Notes: a model not told the origin generated them from the sequence alone. A stretch of 64,000 bases of DNA from Pseudomonas nitroreducens (GCF_014204515.1 NZ_JACHLI010000001.1:124001-188000); one strand, 5' to 3'. Shown: positions 20,866 to 29,963, counted from the stretch's first letter. Made by a program: numbers and translations.

Positions 20866-21335
20866 TTCTTCTTCGCCTCCTGCTGCTGCTCGTCAATGTC
20901 CACCTGGCTCGTAACCCGGTGAAGACTGCGATACAGGCGCATCATATTGTCGAATATGATCTTCTCCTGGATCACGTAGATCTTCTTCCCGTCATCAACC
21001 GCAACGCTGTGCTTTCCGATGATGATGACTTCCTGAATGTCCTTGAGCTTGATGGCTTCGTTGAAGCTACGCACAGGAAGGTCAGGGAAGCTGCTGGAGA
21101 GATGTGTTGCGGCCGGCAAGCGCGCTAGCGCCGAGCTCTTGCCGAGGCGAGCCTTGGTCTTGCCCGGTAGCCAAGACAGGTAGGCTTGGAACAGATGGCC
21201 GCCAGCCGGCCCTACCCCCAGGTAGTGCACGTCACCGCGCGATTCATCAACCTCGATGAATGCCATCTTGATCTTGTTTAGGCTTGTCTCAATGTCCTCA
21301 TAGACCAGGCCTTCAACTTCCATCGGAAGTGTCAT
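20862..21335 (-). CDS. Hypothetical protein, first gene of a three-gene operon
   Basis: 157 aa starting MTLPMEVEG at an ATG 6 bp after GGAG; the longer frame would add an implausible N terminus. Mixed alpha/beta, no membrane segment, with a Lys/Gln-rich end. A strand-rich segment (EVIIIGKHSVAVDDGKKIYV) is notable. Function not recognised; coupled to the exported protein downstream. Confidence 0.65.
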   Translation of the reverse strand: MTLPMEVEGLVYEDIETSLNKIKMAFIEVDESRGDVHYLGVGPAGGHLFQAYLSWLPGKTKARLGKSSALARLPAATHLSSSFPDLPVRSFNEAIKLKDIQEVIIIGKHSVAVDDGKKIYVIQEKIIFDNMMRLYRSLHRVTSQVDIDEQQQEAKKK

Positions 21336-21444
21336 TGGAATTCTCCGAACGGCCCGGCAACTAAAAAGCCAAGCGTGAACTAATGCGATCTTAAACAACA
21401 AACCGCAAAAGTTCTACACTTGGCCTTTTGTACGAAATTGGAGA

Positions 21445-22329
21445 TTAATGCTCCAATTCACCGCCCAGGTTTTCAACCATGGTGGTCAGCAGCTCTGAGA
21501 CGTACTTGGAGATCAGGATCATGTCTGCCGCAAGCAGCTCCAGCGGCTCCCCGGTGCCGGCATCATGGTCTTCGAATGCGGCATCGGTGAGTTTGAAGCC
21601 CTTGAAGACAAAGTCTTCGGTCAGGCTGAAATCGACCTTCTTGTCGTGTTGCAGCTTGATCTGACTGATGACATAGCCTTCCGTGAGGTATTCGCGGAGG
21701 CGCTCGTCATCCAGGTCGTTCTTGTTGTATTTGATCTGGCTGCCATCGCGCTCCAGGATACAGGAGTCGCCGAACAGCAGGTCTTTGGGCATCTGCGCGT
21801 GCTGCATCCAGGTAGTGATGCAGGTCTTCACGTTGTGCTGCGGACGCATCGGATAGATGACGTTTGAGGACATGCCGTCGCGGATGGCCGAAACCATCAC
21901 ATCAGCGTTCTTAGCGCTGCCCGTGTCGATGATCAGCAGCTTGTTGATGTTGTCGATGTAGGCCCAGAGGTCTTTTGCCCTTGGCGCCGCCTGGTCAGTG
22001 AGGCGTTTGGTGATTTCCTCTTTGATGTCCCGGCGCTCGCTGCTCTTGATCTTCTCACCACCGCGCTCGAGCTTGAGGATCTGGATACGCTTATCCAGCT
22101 CAGTCTTTACGGCACCAGGGTCAGCTCGACGGGTTTCGGTGCGTAGGCAGAATAGGAAGCACTTATTCTGCTCGAAGACGCGCTGCTCAAGGCCGAAGAT
22201 CTGGGCAAAGCCCTGAGTCTCATGCTGCTTGTCCCTGATCGGCTGGAATGCCTTCGACTCCAGGTGCTCCTGGAATGCCTCAACGTCGATGGGATCGATG
22301 CGGTAGGCGTTGATGTTTGAGAATTTCAT
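21445..22329 (-). CDS. rdgC: RdgC-like recombination-associated protein
   Basis: 294 aa, close to the ~303 aa of E. coli RdgC. It starts MKFSNINAYRI, the usual MWFKNLxxYRL start of the family, and keeps the layout with ...KKVDFSLTEDFVFKGFKL and a C-terminal acidic tail. RdgC forms a dimeric ring on double-stranded DNA and restrains RecA. Upstream start codons in the frame are rejected on homology. Divergent from the sigma factor gene. Confidence 0.88.
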   Translation of the reverse strand: MKFSNINAYRIDPIDVEAFQEHLESKAFQPIRDKQHETQGFAQIFGLEQRVFEQNKCFLFCLRTETRRADPGAVKTELDKRIQILKLERGGEKIKSSERRDIKEEITKRLTDQAAPRAKDLWAYIDNINKLLIIDTGSAKNADVMVSAIRDGMSSNVIYPMRPQHNVKTCITTWMQHAQMPKDLLFGDSCILERDGSQIKYNKNDLDDERLREYLTEGYVISQIKLQHDKKVDFSLTEDFVFKGFKLTDAAFEDHDAGTGEPLELLAADMILISKYVSELLTTMVENLGGELEH

Positions 22330-22350
22330 TGTAAAGGAATCGCTCCATCT

Positions 22351-22368
22351 CCGTGATCTTGGGTACGG
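22351..22368 (-). repeat. Degenerate copy of the GTACCTCAGATCACGG element
   Basis: On the minus strand CCGTACCCAAGATCACGG, 15 of 18 positions identical to the 18775 copy. It lies in the intergenic space between rdgC and the sigma factor gene, a position where a regulator would act on both. Confidence 0.4.
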
Positions 22369-22481
22369 CAGCCCGTCGAGGCGACCGAAGGGGACGTGAT
22401 AATTACAGATTAATTGACAGAGTGGAAGTGAATCCGCAGACTCCCTGCCTGCTCCTTTTCCATTATATTGTCGGTCTCGTT

Positions 22482-23180
22482 GTGTCACCTTCCGATCCCG
22501 TAGCCAGGCGCGAACAGCTAGCCATCTGGACGGCCCACCAGCCGTTGGCGAAGGCTCTCGTCCGGGAGAAGTGTGCCTTCAACCCCAGTATCGCCAAGGA
22601 TGCGCTCCAGGAGGTGCAGCTTGCCCTCTGGGAGGCTACCCTCGAGCGGGATGTAGAGCTGGGCGACGCCTTCGCGGCCTTTGCCCACAAGCGAATGAGC
22701 CGGCGGCTCATCCACTTCCTCAGATACCTCGTCGAGGATAAGCCCAAGCTCTCAAGCCGCGAGCGTGAGCTGATCAAAGCCATTCGAACACGCGTGCGCG
22801 CCGGCACCGCACTCAACACCCTGATCATCAACGAACTCAGCCAAGAGCATGGTGTGGGCATGTTCAGGATCGTTGTCTTGCTCAATACCTGGGTGCACAA
22901 CATGTCGGCGTACACGGCTGATGCGCACGCGACTCTCGATAGGCTTTCATCGGAAGAGCCGGATTTCGATGTGGATGATGAGCACCAACTCCTTGAGTTG
23001 GAGCTGGCCTTAGCGAAGCTCAACGAACGTGAGCTTGAGATTATCCAGGGCCGTTACCTGCAAGACCCCAATTCGACACTGGCTGAACTGGCGGCGCGCT
23101 TCAGCATTACCCCCCAGCGCGTTCGGCAGATCGAGGTGGCAGCCATTGGGAAGCTAAGATCGCTGCTTCCCGCCGGCTGA
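22482..23180 (+). CDS. Sigma-70 family RNA polymerase sigma factor
   Basis: About 232 aa from a GTG; the frame is open further upstream to 22353 but that part is not sigma-like. Region 2 is recognisable (DAFAAFAHKRMSRRLIHFLRYL), a middle segment corresponds to region 3, and region 4 is clear: LNERELEIIQGRYL, then LAELAARFSITPQRVRQIEVAAIGKLR. Closest in architecture to RpoH/RpoS-type alternative sigma factors. A TATATT box at 22464-22469 lies very close to the start, implying a short leader. It could direct host polymerase to plasmid promoters. Confidence 0.85.
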   Translation: MSPSDPVARREQLAIWTAHQPLAKALVREKCAFNPSIAKDALQEVQLALWEATLERDVELGDAFAAFAHKRMSRRLIHFLRYLVEDKPKLSSRERELIKAIRTRVRAGTALNTLIINELSQEHGVGMFRIVVLLNTWVHNMSAYTADAHATLDRLSSEEPDFDVDDEHQLLELELALAKLNERELEIIQGRYLQDPNSTLAELAARFSITPQRVRQIEVAAIGKLRSLLPAG

Positions 23181-23189
23181 GACGGCGGC

Positions 23190-24026
23190 CTATCGCCCTT
23201 TCCCGAAAATGCTCAGGATCTCTTCTTTCGAGGCCTGACGATCAGTATCCTCCTCCTGTACCTCGGATCGCGGTTCTTCCAGTGAAGACCCGTCATAGAG
23301 CCATGTGCGGTACATGGCCTTGAACCGCTCTTCCAGTTCACGAGTACTTTTACCGTTCTCGCGTTTCTCAAAGCCCCCTGCCCGACCAATGGCCTTGCGC
23401 ACCAGCGGGTGGAGGTCTGTCCCCGAATGGGCGCTGATTGCCGAGAACCATGCCTCTTCGATGATTGGCACGCCCCTGCGGCTGGCCTGAACGGCATCCA
23501 GGAACTGGGTGGAGTTTGGCGCAAACACGCGGAAGGTTGGGCAGTTGGTGATCGCGTGTTCTGCCTGCCGGATTTCCTCTGGAGTAGCAGACATGCTTTC
23601 CAGGTCGGCGATCCACACGCGTTCCCTTACCAGGGACTCGATGGACATTTCTGTTTTCCAGCGGGCGTAGCAAACCCCGAATTTGACATCCACGTGGGCC
23701 CAGGCCTGGCGGACGCTCTTGGCGTATTCGTTGTACGGATAACACTGCACCGTACCCGCAAGCTGAACCACCGTTTCCATACTGGGAGGAAATTTTACGA
23801 ACGGGGCCAACCCGGTTCCCATCCACTCTCTCAGCTGTATCAGGGTCTCAAGCGTAATCCCTGCGAAAACCAGCTCAGCAACGAGATTCGGCAGGTAGGT
23901 GTTGCTCACCCCGAGCTGATCCTCCACCAACTTGATGTTGTACCTGGTGGTGAAGTGCTTGTAGAGCTTGGCGGCTTCAGCCAACAGCTTGGGGTAGAGT
24001 TCTTTCTTTTGCTGTTCGTCCTGCAT
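23190..24026 (-). CDS. Hypothetical protein, possible replication accessory
   Basis: About 278 aa starting MQDEQQ, 5 bp after AGGTGG; a GTG three codons upstream is the alternative. Helical, soluble, with charged ends; the N-terminal part contains LVEDQLGVSNTYLPNLVAELV, which could be a winged-helix or HTH unit. No family recognised. It follows the gene at 24036 with about 9 bp between them and probably works with it. A degenerate GTACCTC element is inside (23256). Confidence 0.6.
   Translation of the reverse strand: MQDEQQKKELYPKLLAEAAKLYKHFTTRYNIKLVEDQLGVSNTYLPNLVAELVFAGITLETLIQLREWMGTGLAPFVKFPPSMETVVQLAGTVQCYPYNEYAKSVRQAWAHVDVKFGVCYARWKTEMSIESLVRERVWIADLESMSATPEEIRQAEHAITNCPTFRVFAPNSTQFLDAVQASRRGVPIIEEAWFSAISAHSGTDLHPLVRKAIGRAGGFEKRENGKSTRELEERFKAMYRTWLYDGSSLEEPRSEVQEEDTDRQASKEEILSIFGKGR
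23256..23273 (+). repeat. Degenerate copy of the GTACCTCAGATCACGG element
   Basis: CTGTACCTCGGATCGCGG; two A-to-G differences from the 18775 copy. It lies in coding sequence of the opposite strand, so it could be chance. Confidence 0.35.
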
Positions 24027-24035
24027 GTTCGCCAC

Positions 24036-24749
24036 CTAGCGGTTTTCAATCAGATCCAACAGGGCTGCCATGTGATCCTCTTCAGAGGCCTGCACCTGGG
24101 CTTTGGAGCCGCTCTCTTTGAGCCAGTTCCTGATCCACAAGTGCATCATCCGGATCTTAGGCCTGGCGTTGTGTCGCAGCTCTGAGAACATGAGTGCAAG
24201 TGCTGCCTCGATGTCTACACTCGGAAACTCCGTGCGCAAGGCTTGGAGAAGTCCATCATCTGGCTTGAACGCGATACCGTCGATGCTGAAATTCTCGCAC
24301 GGGAGCCAGCCCGGATACCCGCCTTCCATGAACGGCTTTCGCTCAGCGCGCGGGATTATCAGGGTAACCTCCTGCACGACGGACTTACCAACCTTGACCA
24401 AGTCGAGCGTCTCGACGTGATCCTGGACTGTCTTCTCCTTCAGGCGGGAGTGCATCCTGGTGGTCTGCTTCCGGGCGATCCCTTTGGCAGCCTGGCTAAT
24501 GGACTCACAGATCAGCAGCGGCTCGATGTTGCTGTAGTCGACCAGCCAGTAACCACACTTTTCAAGGGCGCCTATCGCGCTCCAAAGCTGCTCTGGTGGG
24601 AGTTCCCATTCACGAGCCCAGGCATCAACCGCCATCTGCAGCTTGCCGGCCGGCCTTGCCGCCATCAGCATTGCATTCAGCTCTCGACAGATGGCCCGCT
24701 CGATGAAAGGCATCCCGGCAGCCCTGAGCTCATGGCTCAAATCGTCCAT
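24036..24749 (-). CDS. Hypothetical protein with DnaT-like C-terminal part
   Basis: 237 aa from an ATG after AGGAG. The N-terminal part resembles a winged-helix unit (WELPPEQLWSAIGALEKCGYWLVDY). The C-terminal part (DDGLLQALRTEFPSVDIEAA... MMHLWIRNWLKES) resembles the short helical domain at the end of many phage and primosomal replication proteins that follows a winged helix. This is a weak pattern match, so function remains open. First gene of the pair with the one at 23190. Confidence 0.55.
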   Translation of the reverse strand: MDDLSHELRAAGMPFIERAICRELNAMLMAARPAGKLQMAVDAWAREWELPPEQLWSAIGALEKCGYWLVDYSNIEPLLICESISQAAKGIARKQTTRMHSRLKEKTVQDHVETLDLVKVGKSVVQEVTLIIPRAERKPFMEGGYPGWLPCENFSIDGIAFKPDDGLLQALRTEFPSVDIEAALALMFSELRHNARPKIRMMHLWIRNWLKESGSKAQVQASEEDHMAALLDLIENR

Positions 24750-24852
24750 CGTTGAATCTCCTGCTTCTGTGATGGAAGGTGGCAGTCAGGCCTGCAATTT
24801 GTATAAAATTGAGGCTTGCGAGGAGCGCGGAGTCTATTCATTTTGAGGTCAA

Positions 24853-26733
24853 ATGACAATGTTGCGCGCTCACGAAGAAGCTATCGTCCTGTTCCCCCGA
24901 AGCTACAACAAGCGCGGGGATGAGAAGCTTCACTCGGTTCAAGGTGTCACTCTGGATGGCACCGAGGTGAACATCAAGCTGCGCATCGACACCTCTCGAA
25001 AAACCCGCGAAACACCTCCAAGCATCGCCGAGTTCTCCAGGACTGACATCAAGGCCAAGAATCTATGCCTTGCGTCGCCGGAGAACAGCCGCGAAAACCG
25101 CGAAGGAATCCTGCTCTTCACAAACTGTGAGCTCGAGGAATCCAGGAAGAACACGATCCCCACCTACGTGGCCAAGTGGGCCTTCGTCCTGGCTGACCAT
25201 TCGGAGACGAACGCTCCAATCTTCGGAAAGGGACGTATTGCGCTGATCATCAACTCCGAGGCACTGCGTCGCAACCAGGAGGCCATCAAAAACCTCCAGG
25301 ACACCAAGCCCATCGGCTGGGAGGCGTTGGTAGAGCAGAAGCGCCGTGAGCTTGATGATCCTTCTCTCCACCTTTTCCACGGGCACATTTACGACGAGGC
25401 CCGTGAGGTCACCCTTCCTCTGACCGACAAGGCTGCAGTGATTGAGTACGCAAAGCTTGTCTTCGATGAGCGTTCAAAGCATGGCGCCGTCATGGGCCTT
25501 CTGGCGCGCCTGGAGGGCGAGGCCGAAGCTCCTGAGGGATACGGCTGCCAAGAGCTGTTCCCACGTTGGAGCAAGCAGACCGGCAAGTACCAGCCGGCAG
25601 AGGACGTTCTCTCGTTCTACTTCGCGAACCTGGAACGGATCAAAGTCGACAAGACCCTGTTCAGGATCAGGCTGATGCCGATCCGCCGATACGCCGCCGG
25701 CACCCAGTTCAAAAACTACTACCTCAGCCGTGATCCTGGCGCGTCCATGGCAAAGCTGAAGCAGAAGTTCCTCATCAACAACGAGCCTACGATCTGCCAG
25801 GTAGCTTTCACGCTGACCAAGCGTGAGGAAGGTGGCGATCACTTCCTGGGCAAGTATTACGTCCTGGATGCACCTGAGAGCTCGGTAGCTCGCCTCGGGC
25901 TTAAGTCGGATGACAGGGCCATGGCCCTGGTAGCAGGTGCTATTGATCCGTTTGCTCGGTTGCCACTCGGCATATGCTGGCCGTCGCCAATCAGTCTCCC
26001 CGAATGGTGTGTAGGGGCTCCGCCGATTAACGATGTAGAAGCGCTGGCCCATGATCACGATGATCTGACTCTCCCCCTCCCAGAAGAAACCGAGGGCGTA
26101 CCAGAGACGCTCGAATTCAGCGAGGATCTCCCAGTGCCAGAGGTCGGCCAGGATGACGTACCTCAGGGAGCTGAAGCTGAAGAGGTATCTGATCCTCAGC
26201 AAGTAATTGCTGAGCATTCACCGGATGAAGATCCCGAGTCTCCCGGAGTATTCGAAGTAAAGGTTTCCGCAGAGCTCGTGCCGGATCTCACCATTTCGCC
26301 TGAGCCTGAGCCTGAGCCTGAGCCTGTGGCGGAGCCGGTTGTTCACGAAGCGTCGTCAGAACTTGTCGAGGAAGAAGATGACTCCTTGGCCGATCTCCTA
26401 GAGCTTGATGTCACAGACGAACAGCTCAGGATTGCCGAGGAAGAGCGAGAGCAAGTTGTAGCTTCCATTGCCCAGGATGCGCTCGATACCGCCCAGGAGG
26501 AGCCCCAGGAGGCCCAGGATGAACTGGAATACCCTTCCGACTCGTCTGTGGTAGGGGAAATGGTGATCGTTGATTCTGCGGCCGCTGGAGAGGCTACTGA
26601 TGAAGGTGCCCGCTTTGCCCAACCAGACGGGGTAACCCCTCCATCGCTACCAGCGCCAGATGGCGAGCCAGAAACAGACAAGCCCGCCAGTGGCGGGCTT
26701 GCTGCGATTCTCAAGAAGCGCGGCTTGCTCTGA
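24853..26733 (+). CDS. Large protein with long acidic Pro/Glu tail, unknown
   Basis: 626 aa (a second ATG two codons in is also possible; GAGG precedes both). Residues 1-400 look folded and alpha/beta with no motif I recognise. Residues ~400-610 are acidic and Pro/Glu-rich, with a PEPEPEPEP run made of five GAGCCT hexamers. The protein ends in a short conserved-looking GGLAAILKKRGLL peptide. A disordered acidic linker plus a terminal helix is typical of proteins that recruit partners. A TATAAA box (about 24806) lies upstream. Confidence 0.7.
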   Translation: MTMLRAHEEAIVLFPRSYNKRGDEKLHSVQGVTLDGTEVNIKLRIDTSRKTRETPPSIAEFSRTDIKAKNLCLASPENSRENREGILLFTNCELEESRKNTIPTYVAKWAFVLADHSETNAPIFGKGRIALIINSEALRRNQEAIKNLQDTKPIGWEALVEQKRRELDDPSLHLFHGHIYDEAREVTLPLTDKAAVIEYAKLVFDERSKHGAVMGLLARLEGEAEAPEGYGCQELFPRWSKQTGKYQPAEDVLSFYFANLERIKVDKTLFRIRLMPIRRYAAGTQFKNYYLSRDPGASMAKLKQKFLINNEPTICQVAFTLTKREEGGDHFLGKYYVLDAPESSVARLGLKSDDRAMALVAGAIDPFARLPLGICWPSPISLPEWCVGAPPINDVEALAHDHDDLTLPLPEETEGVPETLEFSEDLPVPEVGQDDVPQGAEAEEVSDPQQVIAEHSPDEDPESPGVFEVKVSAELVPDLTISPEPEPEPEPVAEPVVHEASSELVEEEDDSLADLLELDVTDEQLRIAEEEREQVVASIAQDALDTAQEEPQEAQDELEYPSDSSVVGEMVIVDSAAAGEATDEGARFAQPDGVTPPSLPAPDGEPETDKPASGGLAAILKKRGLL

Positions 26734-26740
26734 GCAAGCC
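26679..26740. terminator. Two hairpins at the convergent gene ends
   Basis: GCCCGCC AGT GGCGGGC (about 26682-26698) and GGCTTGCT CTG AGCAAGCC (26722-26740, spanning the stop of the 626-aa gene). Neither has a long T-tract, but the minus-strand reading of the first continues TTGTCTGTTTC. They lie between convergent genes and probably act as weak bidirectional terminators. Confidence 0.45.
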
Positions 26741-26745
26741 TAGGC

Positions 26746-27696
26746 TTAACGCCCCAAGGACGGGGATGGGCTCGTTTCGGGGAAGAAGAACTCTCGACCC
26801 ACAGTGCAACCCATCTGCCCCTTGACCCATCGCTTCTCCAGCTCTTTGAGTCGAGTGACGATCTCTTCGTGCTCGAAGTAGTCCTCGGGCTCAATACCTG
26901 CGCGCAGAGCAATTTCAGCAGTCTTCTCCAGCTGCTGAGTGAGCTTCTGCTCGGTCATAGCGTCCTTGGGAGATCTGAATTCGTAACGCACCATCGACCT
27001 GGAGCCTTCAGGCCAGAATCGAGCCGTGTCGAGGATCTCCCCGGCAATCTCTTCCACATAGCGCGCAGGCTCACCGGGGTTGGCCGGCCGGATAAGTGCG
27101 CCTGCTGGGGCCCCGCCGCCATCGCGCCAGCTGTATCCCTCTTGTTCATCCTTCACGTTGATGTAGGCGAGGAAGCCGCCGTGCAGTGGTTTATTCATCA
27201 CCAGAAGCACAGTTTCCTTCATCTTCGGGTAAACGACGATCTTGCGCTCCCCATACTGAAGGATGTGACTATCCACCAGTGCTAGGGGCTTACCATCAAC
27301 CTCCTGGCCGAGCTCCAGCTCGCCAATGTTGCGCAGCGGGTTGTTCTGCATGATGAGGTAAACCTGCTTCTTGCCCGCACCCTGCCCGCGTTCCTGCTTC
27401 TTCCTAGCGTGGAACTCATGGTTGATGTCTTTCCCGATGACTACGCTCTTGTCACCAAAGCGCAGGACACCAGAGTCGTCCTTGTACGGTACGACCTTGC
27501 CTTCAAGGGTCATGATCTCGCGGTGAAGGCTGATGTGGCGCTTGAGGCCGTCCTCGCGGATCATGTTGTACTCATCACCTGAGATGTGGTGAGCCTCCCA
27601 GCCAACCATCAGTTCGCCAGGAAAGCAGTACTCCAAGCTAAAGGCTTTCACCAGTCGCTCTTTGTTCGGTTGTGGGCTTTTCCTGTTTGTGCTCAT
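26746..27696 (-). CDS. Hypothetical protein
   Basis: 316 aa with an ATG after GGTGACACC. The first ~200 residues are strand-rich with many conserved-looking Gly; the C-terminal part (from TEQKLTQQLEKTAEIAL) is helical and charged. No signal peptide, membrane helix or catalytic motif recognised. It is monocistronic, convergent with the acidic-tailed protein and divergent from HU. Confidence 0.6.
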   Translation of the reverse strand: MSTNRKSPQPNKERLVKAFSLEYCFPGELMVGWEAHHISGDEYNMIREDGLKRHISLHREIMTLEGKVVPYKDDSGVLRFGDKSVVIGKDINHEFHARKKQERGQGAGKKQVYLIMQNNPLRNIGELELGQEVDGKPLALVDSHILQYGERKIVVYPKMKETVLLVMNKPLHGGFLAYINVKDEQEGYSWRDGGGAPAGALIRPANPGEPARYVEEIAGEILDTARFWPEGSRSMVRYEFRSPKDAMTEQKLTQQLEKTAEIALRAGIEPEDYFEHEEIVTRLKELEKRWVKGQMGCTVGREFFFPETSPSPSLGR

Positions 27697-27802
27697 GTGG
27701 TGTCACCGTGGGGACGCATTTCTCTTTACCTACTATGAAGCCGGATGACGCAGGCAAGCAAGCCTTTAGCCATAAATTGCACGATCTTACTGGGCTGCAA
27801 GC

Positions 27803-27830
27803 TTGACACCCCCCTGCCCCGCCATATAAT
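27803..27830 (+). promoter_or_regulatory. Sigma-70 promoter of hup
   Basis: TTGACA (27803-27808), 16-bp spacer, TATAAT (27825-27830): consensus hexamers, the strongest housekeeping promoter visible in the window. It lies 65 bp before the HU start. Confidence 0.85.
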
Positions 27831-27895
27831 TCGTGCCAGCAGTTGTGGCCCTGTAGCAGGGATGCGCTGTCCCAACCCTCAAGCTGGAGTGAACC

Positions 27896-28168
27896 ATGAA
27901 CAAACAAGATCTGATCGACGCTATCGCCCAGGGCACTGGCCAGGCCAAGACCGAAGTGCGCGCCGTGCTGGACAAGCTGGTTGAAATCGCCGTTTCCGAA
28001 GTGCAAATCAACGGCAAGTTCTCGCTGCCGGACATGGCCATCCTGACCAAGTCCCACCGTAAGGCCCGTACCGGCACCAACCCGCAGACCAAGCAGCCGG
28101 TTGCCATCGCCGCGAAAGACGTCGTGTCCATCAAGCCCCAGGGCAAGGTCAAGAAAGCCTTCGGCTAA
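27896..28168 (+). CDS. hup: HU-family nucleoid protein
   Basis: 90 aa, the standard HU length. It starts MNKQDLIDAIA and shows the family pattern: a helix-turn-helix body, VNGKFSLPDMAI-type strand, a basic beta arm with GTNPQTKQPVAIAAKD, and a C-terminal VSIKPQGKVKKAFG. It binds and bends DNA non-specifically, packaging the plasmid and helping replication initiation. Driven by a consensus promoter and ended by a strong hairpin, so likely abundant. Confidence 0.95.
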   Translation: MNKQDLIDAIAQGTGQAKTEVRAVLDKLVEIAVSEVQINGKFSLPDMAILTKSHRKARTGTNPQTKQPVAIAAKDVVSIKPQGKVKKAFG

Positions 28169-28186
28169 GAAGCTTTCTCGGTTCGA

Positions 28187-28217
28187 AACGGCCTGCCTTG
28201 AGCAGGCCGTTTTCGTT
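28187..28217 (+). terminator. Terminator of hup
   Basis: AACGGCCTGC CTTGA GCAGGCCGTT followed by TTCGTTT, 19 bp after the stop. Confidence 0.9.
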
Positions 28218-28283
28218 TCAGGGGTGTCGCCTTGTCCACTGCATTTCTATGCTCTATTATCGCGAAATTGCAAAGAGGTACGC

Positions 28284-28958
28284 ATGCGACATCCCACCAT
28301 TCGCCGGCAGAACAATTTCCAAGAAAAAGACGAGCTTGAGTTTGAGCGCTTGCGCCTCGAGAACCTTCGCGCTGGCCTGGTTGAGGCCAAAGCGAGGGAT
28401 CGGACGCCAGCCAACGTCGTCGCAACACTTCGCATTGCGTGTGAGATTGAAGCCGTCACCCTAAACCTGGCTCTTCTTCAGGCTAAGAAGGATGGCCACA
28501 TGGCTCTCTCTGCAGCTCGTGCGTTCCTTGATCAACTTTCCTCCATGTTTCCTCGGCACTACGTTGATCAGCTGCCGGAAACGGTCTGTGACCGTAATAT
28601 AGCCGAGCTCGAACTCAAGAATGTCACGGTCAAGGCGAAGAACAAGATCCTAATTCTGAGCAACGTGATCATTGATCGCTTTAAGTCTATCGAGCCTCAT
28701 GTTGCGCGTGCCCGTTTTGCGTTACCTGATGAAGCGCAAGCTGAACTGCAGGGGATCAAAACCCTGGTGTCGACTTCCACCATGGAAATTCGCAAGAACT
28801 TAGGTCAGATGGAAGCTCTCTTCAGCGCGCACCCTGACATCATACTTGAGGGAATGAACCGAATCGCCCTCCCCTCGCATGTCATTAAAGAGGTAGAGTT
28901 CCACACACCCAGGAGAACAGCTTATTTGAGGCGCCTGATGTTTGATTCGCGTGCATGA
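28284..28958 (+). CDS. Helical hypothetical protein
   Basis: 224 aa from an ATG 4 bp after AGAGGT; upstream extension of the frame would run into hup and is rejected. Highly helical with charged N-terminal heptads (EKDELEFERLRLENLRAGLVEAKARD). A Leu/Ala-rich core and a basic C-terminal end follow. No recognised family. It stands alone between two terminators, next to parAB. Confidence 0.65.
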   Translation: MRHPTIRRQNNFQEKDELEFERLRLENLRAGLVEAKARDRTPANVVATLRIACEIEAVTLNLALLQAKKDGHMALSAARAFLDQLSSMFPRHYVDQLPETVCDRNIAELELKNVTVKAKNKILILSNVIIDRFKSIEPHVARARFALPDEAQAELQGIKTLVSTSTMEIRKNLGQMEALFSAHPDIILEGMNRIALPSHVIKEVEFHTPRRTAYLRRLMFDSRA

Positions 28959-28971
28959 ACATCTACCAAAT

Positions 28972-28998
28972 AAAAAGCCCCGCAATGCGGGGCTTTTT
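28972..28998. terminator. Bidirectional terminator between the 224-aa gene and parB
   Basis: AAAAAGCCCCGC AAT GCGGGGCTTTTT, symmetrical, with T-tracts in both directions. Almost identical to the hairpin at 39761. Confidence 0.92.
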
Positions 28999-29009
28999 AT
29001 TTGTCTTGC

Positions 29010-29963
29010 CTACGAGACAGCTTCGACGCTGAAGAACTTTGCTAGCACTTCCATCAAAGCGTCGTAACGATCTTTTGGCAAATTTTCTTTACTCACGACG
29101 AGTTTGAGCTCGGTAGGAGTAACAGTCATATCGCCGACTTGAACGCCTTCATGCTTGATTACATGGTCAACGTTTACTTTCTGTCTTTTTCTTCTGGACT
29201 TAGGCGGCCCAGCAATAGCCGAAAGACGCCTGATAATTTCAGCTCGGCTAGAGATTTCCTTCCTGCTGTACAGTTTTATGCACTCCAAAAGCTCAGAGGT
29301 GATGCTCTTCTTTTTTTCTGCATCCTCTTCGTTAGCGCTGTACAGATTGGTGATGTACATGGCCTCGTTACGGCCAAGTGCAGATGGGTAATCTGCTAGG
29401 GCATCTTTAACGACATCTGGCAAATTTCCGAATCGGACATACTTAGTCCAATCCTCATAAACAATACACAAACGCTGACGAATAGTGTCTTCGTCTTCGT
29501 GCAGCTTCTGGAGGTTATCAATACCAACCCAGATCTCAAAGTCGTAGGTTCGTACACGGCCGGCGTTCTCGGTCATGCACAAGTAAGCCATGTCCCGATC
29601 CGAAACGATCCTGATCACAGCCTTGACCGGGATTCCCAGGGCCTTACAGGCACGCCAGCGACGCTCACCGAAGATGATCTCGTAACGCCCGTTTTTCTTG
29701 CGGACGCCGATAGCTTGTTGCTGTCCGTTTTCTTTGATCTGTGAAGCAAGAGCGTCGATTTCGTCCTGATCGAACTTCTGCCTGTTTTGGAATGGGTTAG
29801 GGATACAGAGTTTGTTGTCCAGCTCTTGTACCGTTTCGTTCTCCATGGCCTCGTCAGTTTTAGTATATTGCGAGGCATAGGTTGAAACGGAAGGCTTTCC
29901 TTCTACAGGAGGTGTCGCTCCGCCCTGAAGATGGGCTTGAAGCCCAAGTTTTTTACTGGCCAT
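29010..29963 (-). CDS. parB: ParB partition protein (CTPase clamp)
   Basis: 317 aa. The N-terminal ParB/Srx domain holds the two CTP-binding motifs GERRWRA (99-105) and ENAGR (132-136), so it is expected to load at its site and slide as a clamp. A central helical DNA-binding region (about 140-260) ends in a basic KSRRKRQK patch, followed by a C-terminal dimer domain. Its start overlaps parA by 11 bp. The target is probably the palindrome array on the other side of parA. Confidence 0.93.
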   Translation of the reverse strand: MASKKLGLQAHLQGGATPPVEGKPSVSTYASQYTKTDEAMENETVQELDNKLCIPNPFQNRQKFDQDEIDALASQIKENGQQQAIGVRKKNGRYEIIFGERRWRACKALGIPVKAVIRIVSDRDMAYLCMTENAGRVRTYDFEIWVGIDNLQKLHEDEDTIRQRLCIVYEDWTKYVRFGNLPDVVKDALADYPSALGRNEAMYITNLYSANEEDAEKKKSITSELLECIKLYSRKEISSRAEIIRRLSAIAGPPKSRRKRQKVNVDHVIKHEGVQVGDMTVTPTELKLVVSKENLPKDRYDALMEVLAKFFSVEAVS

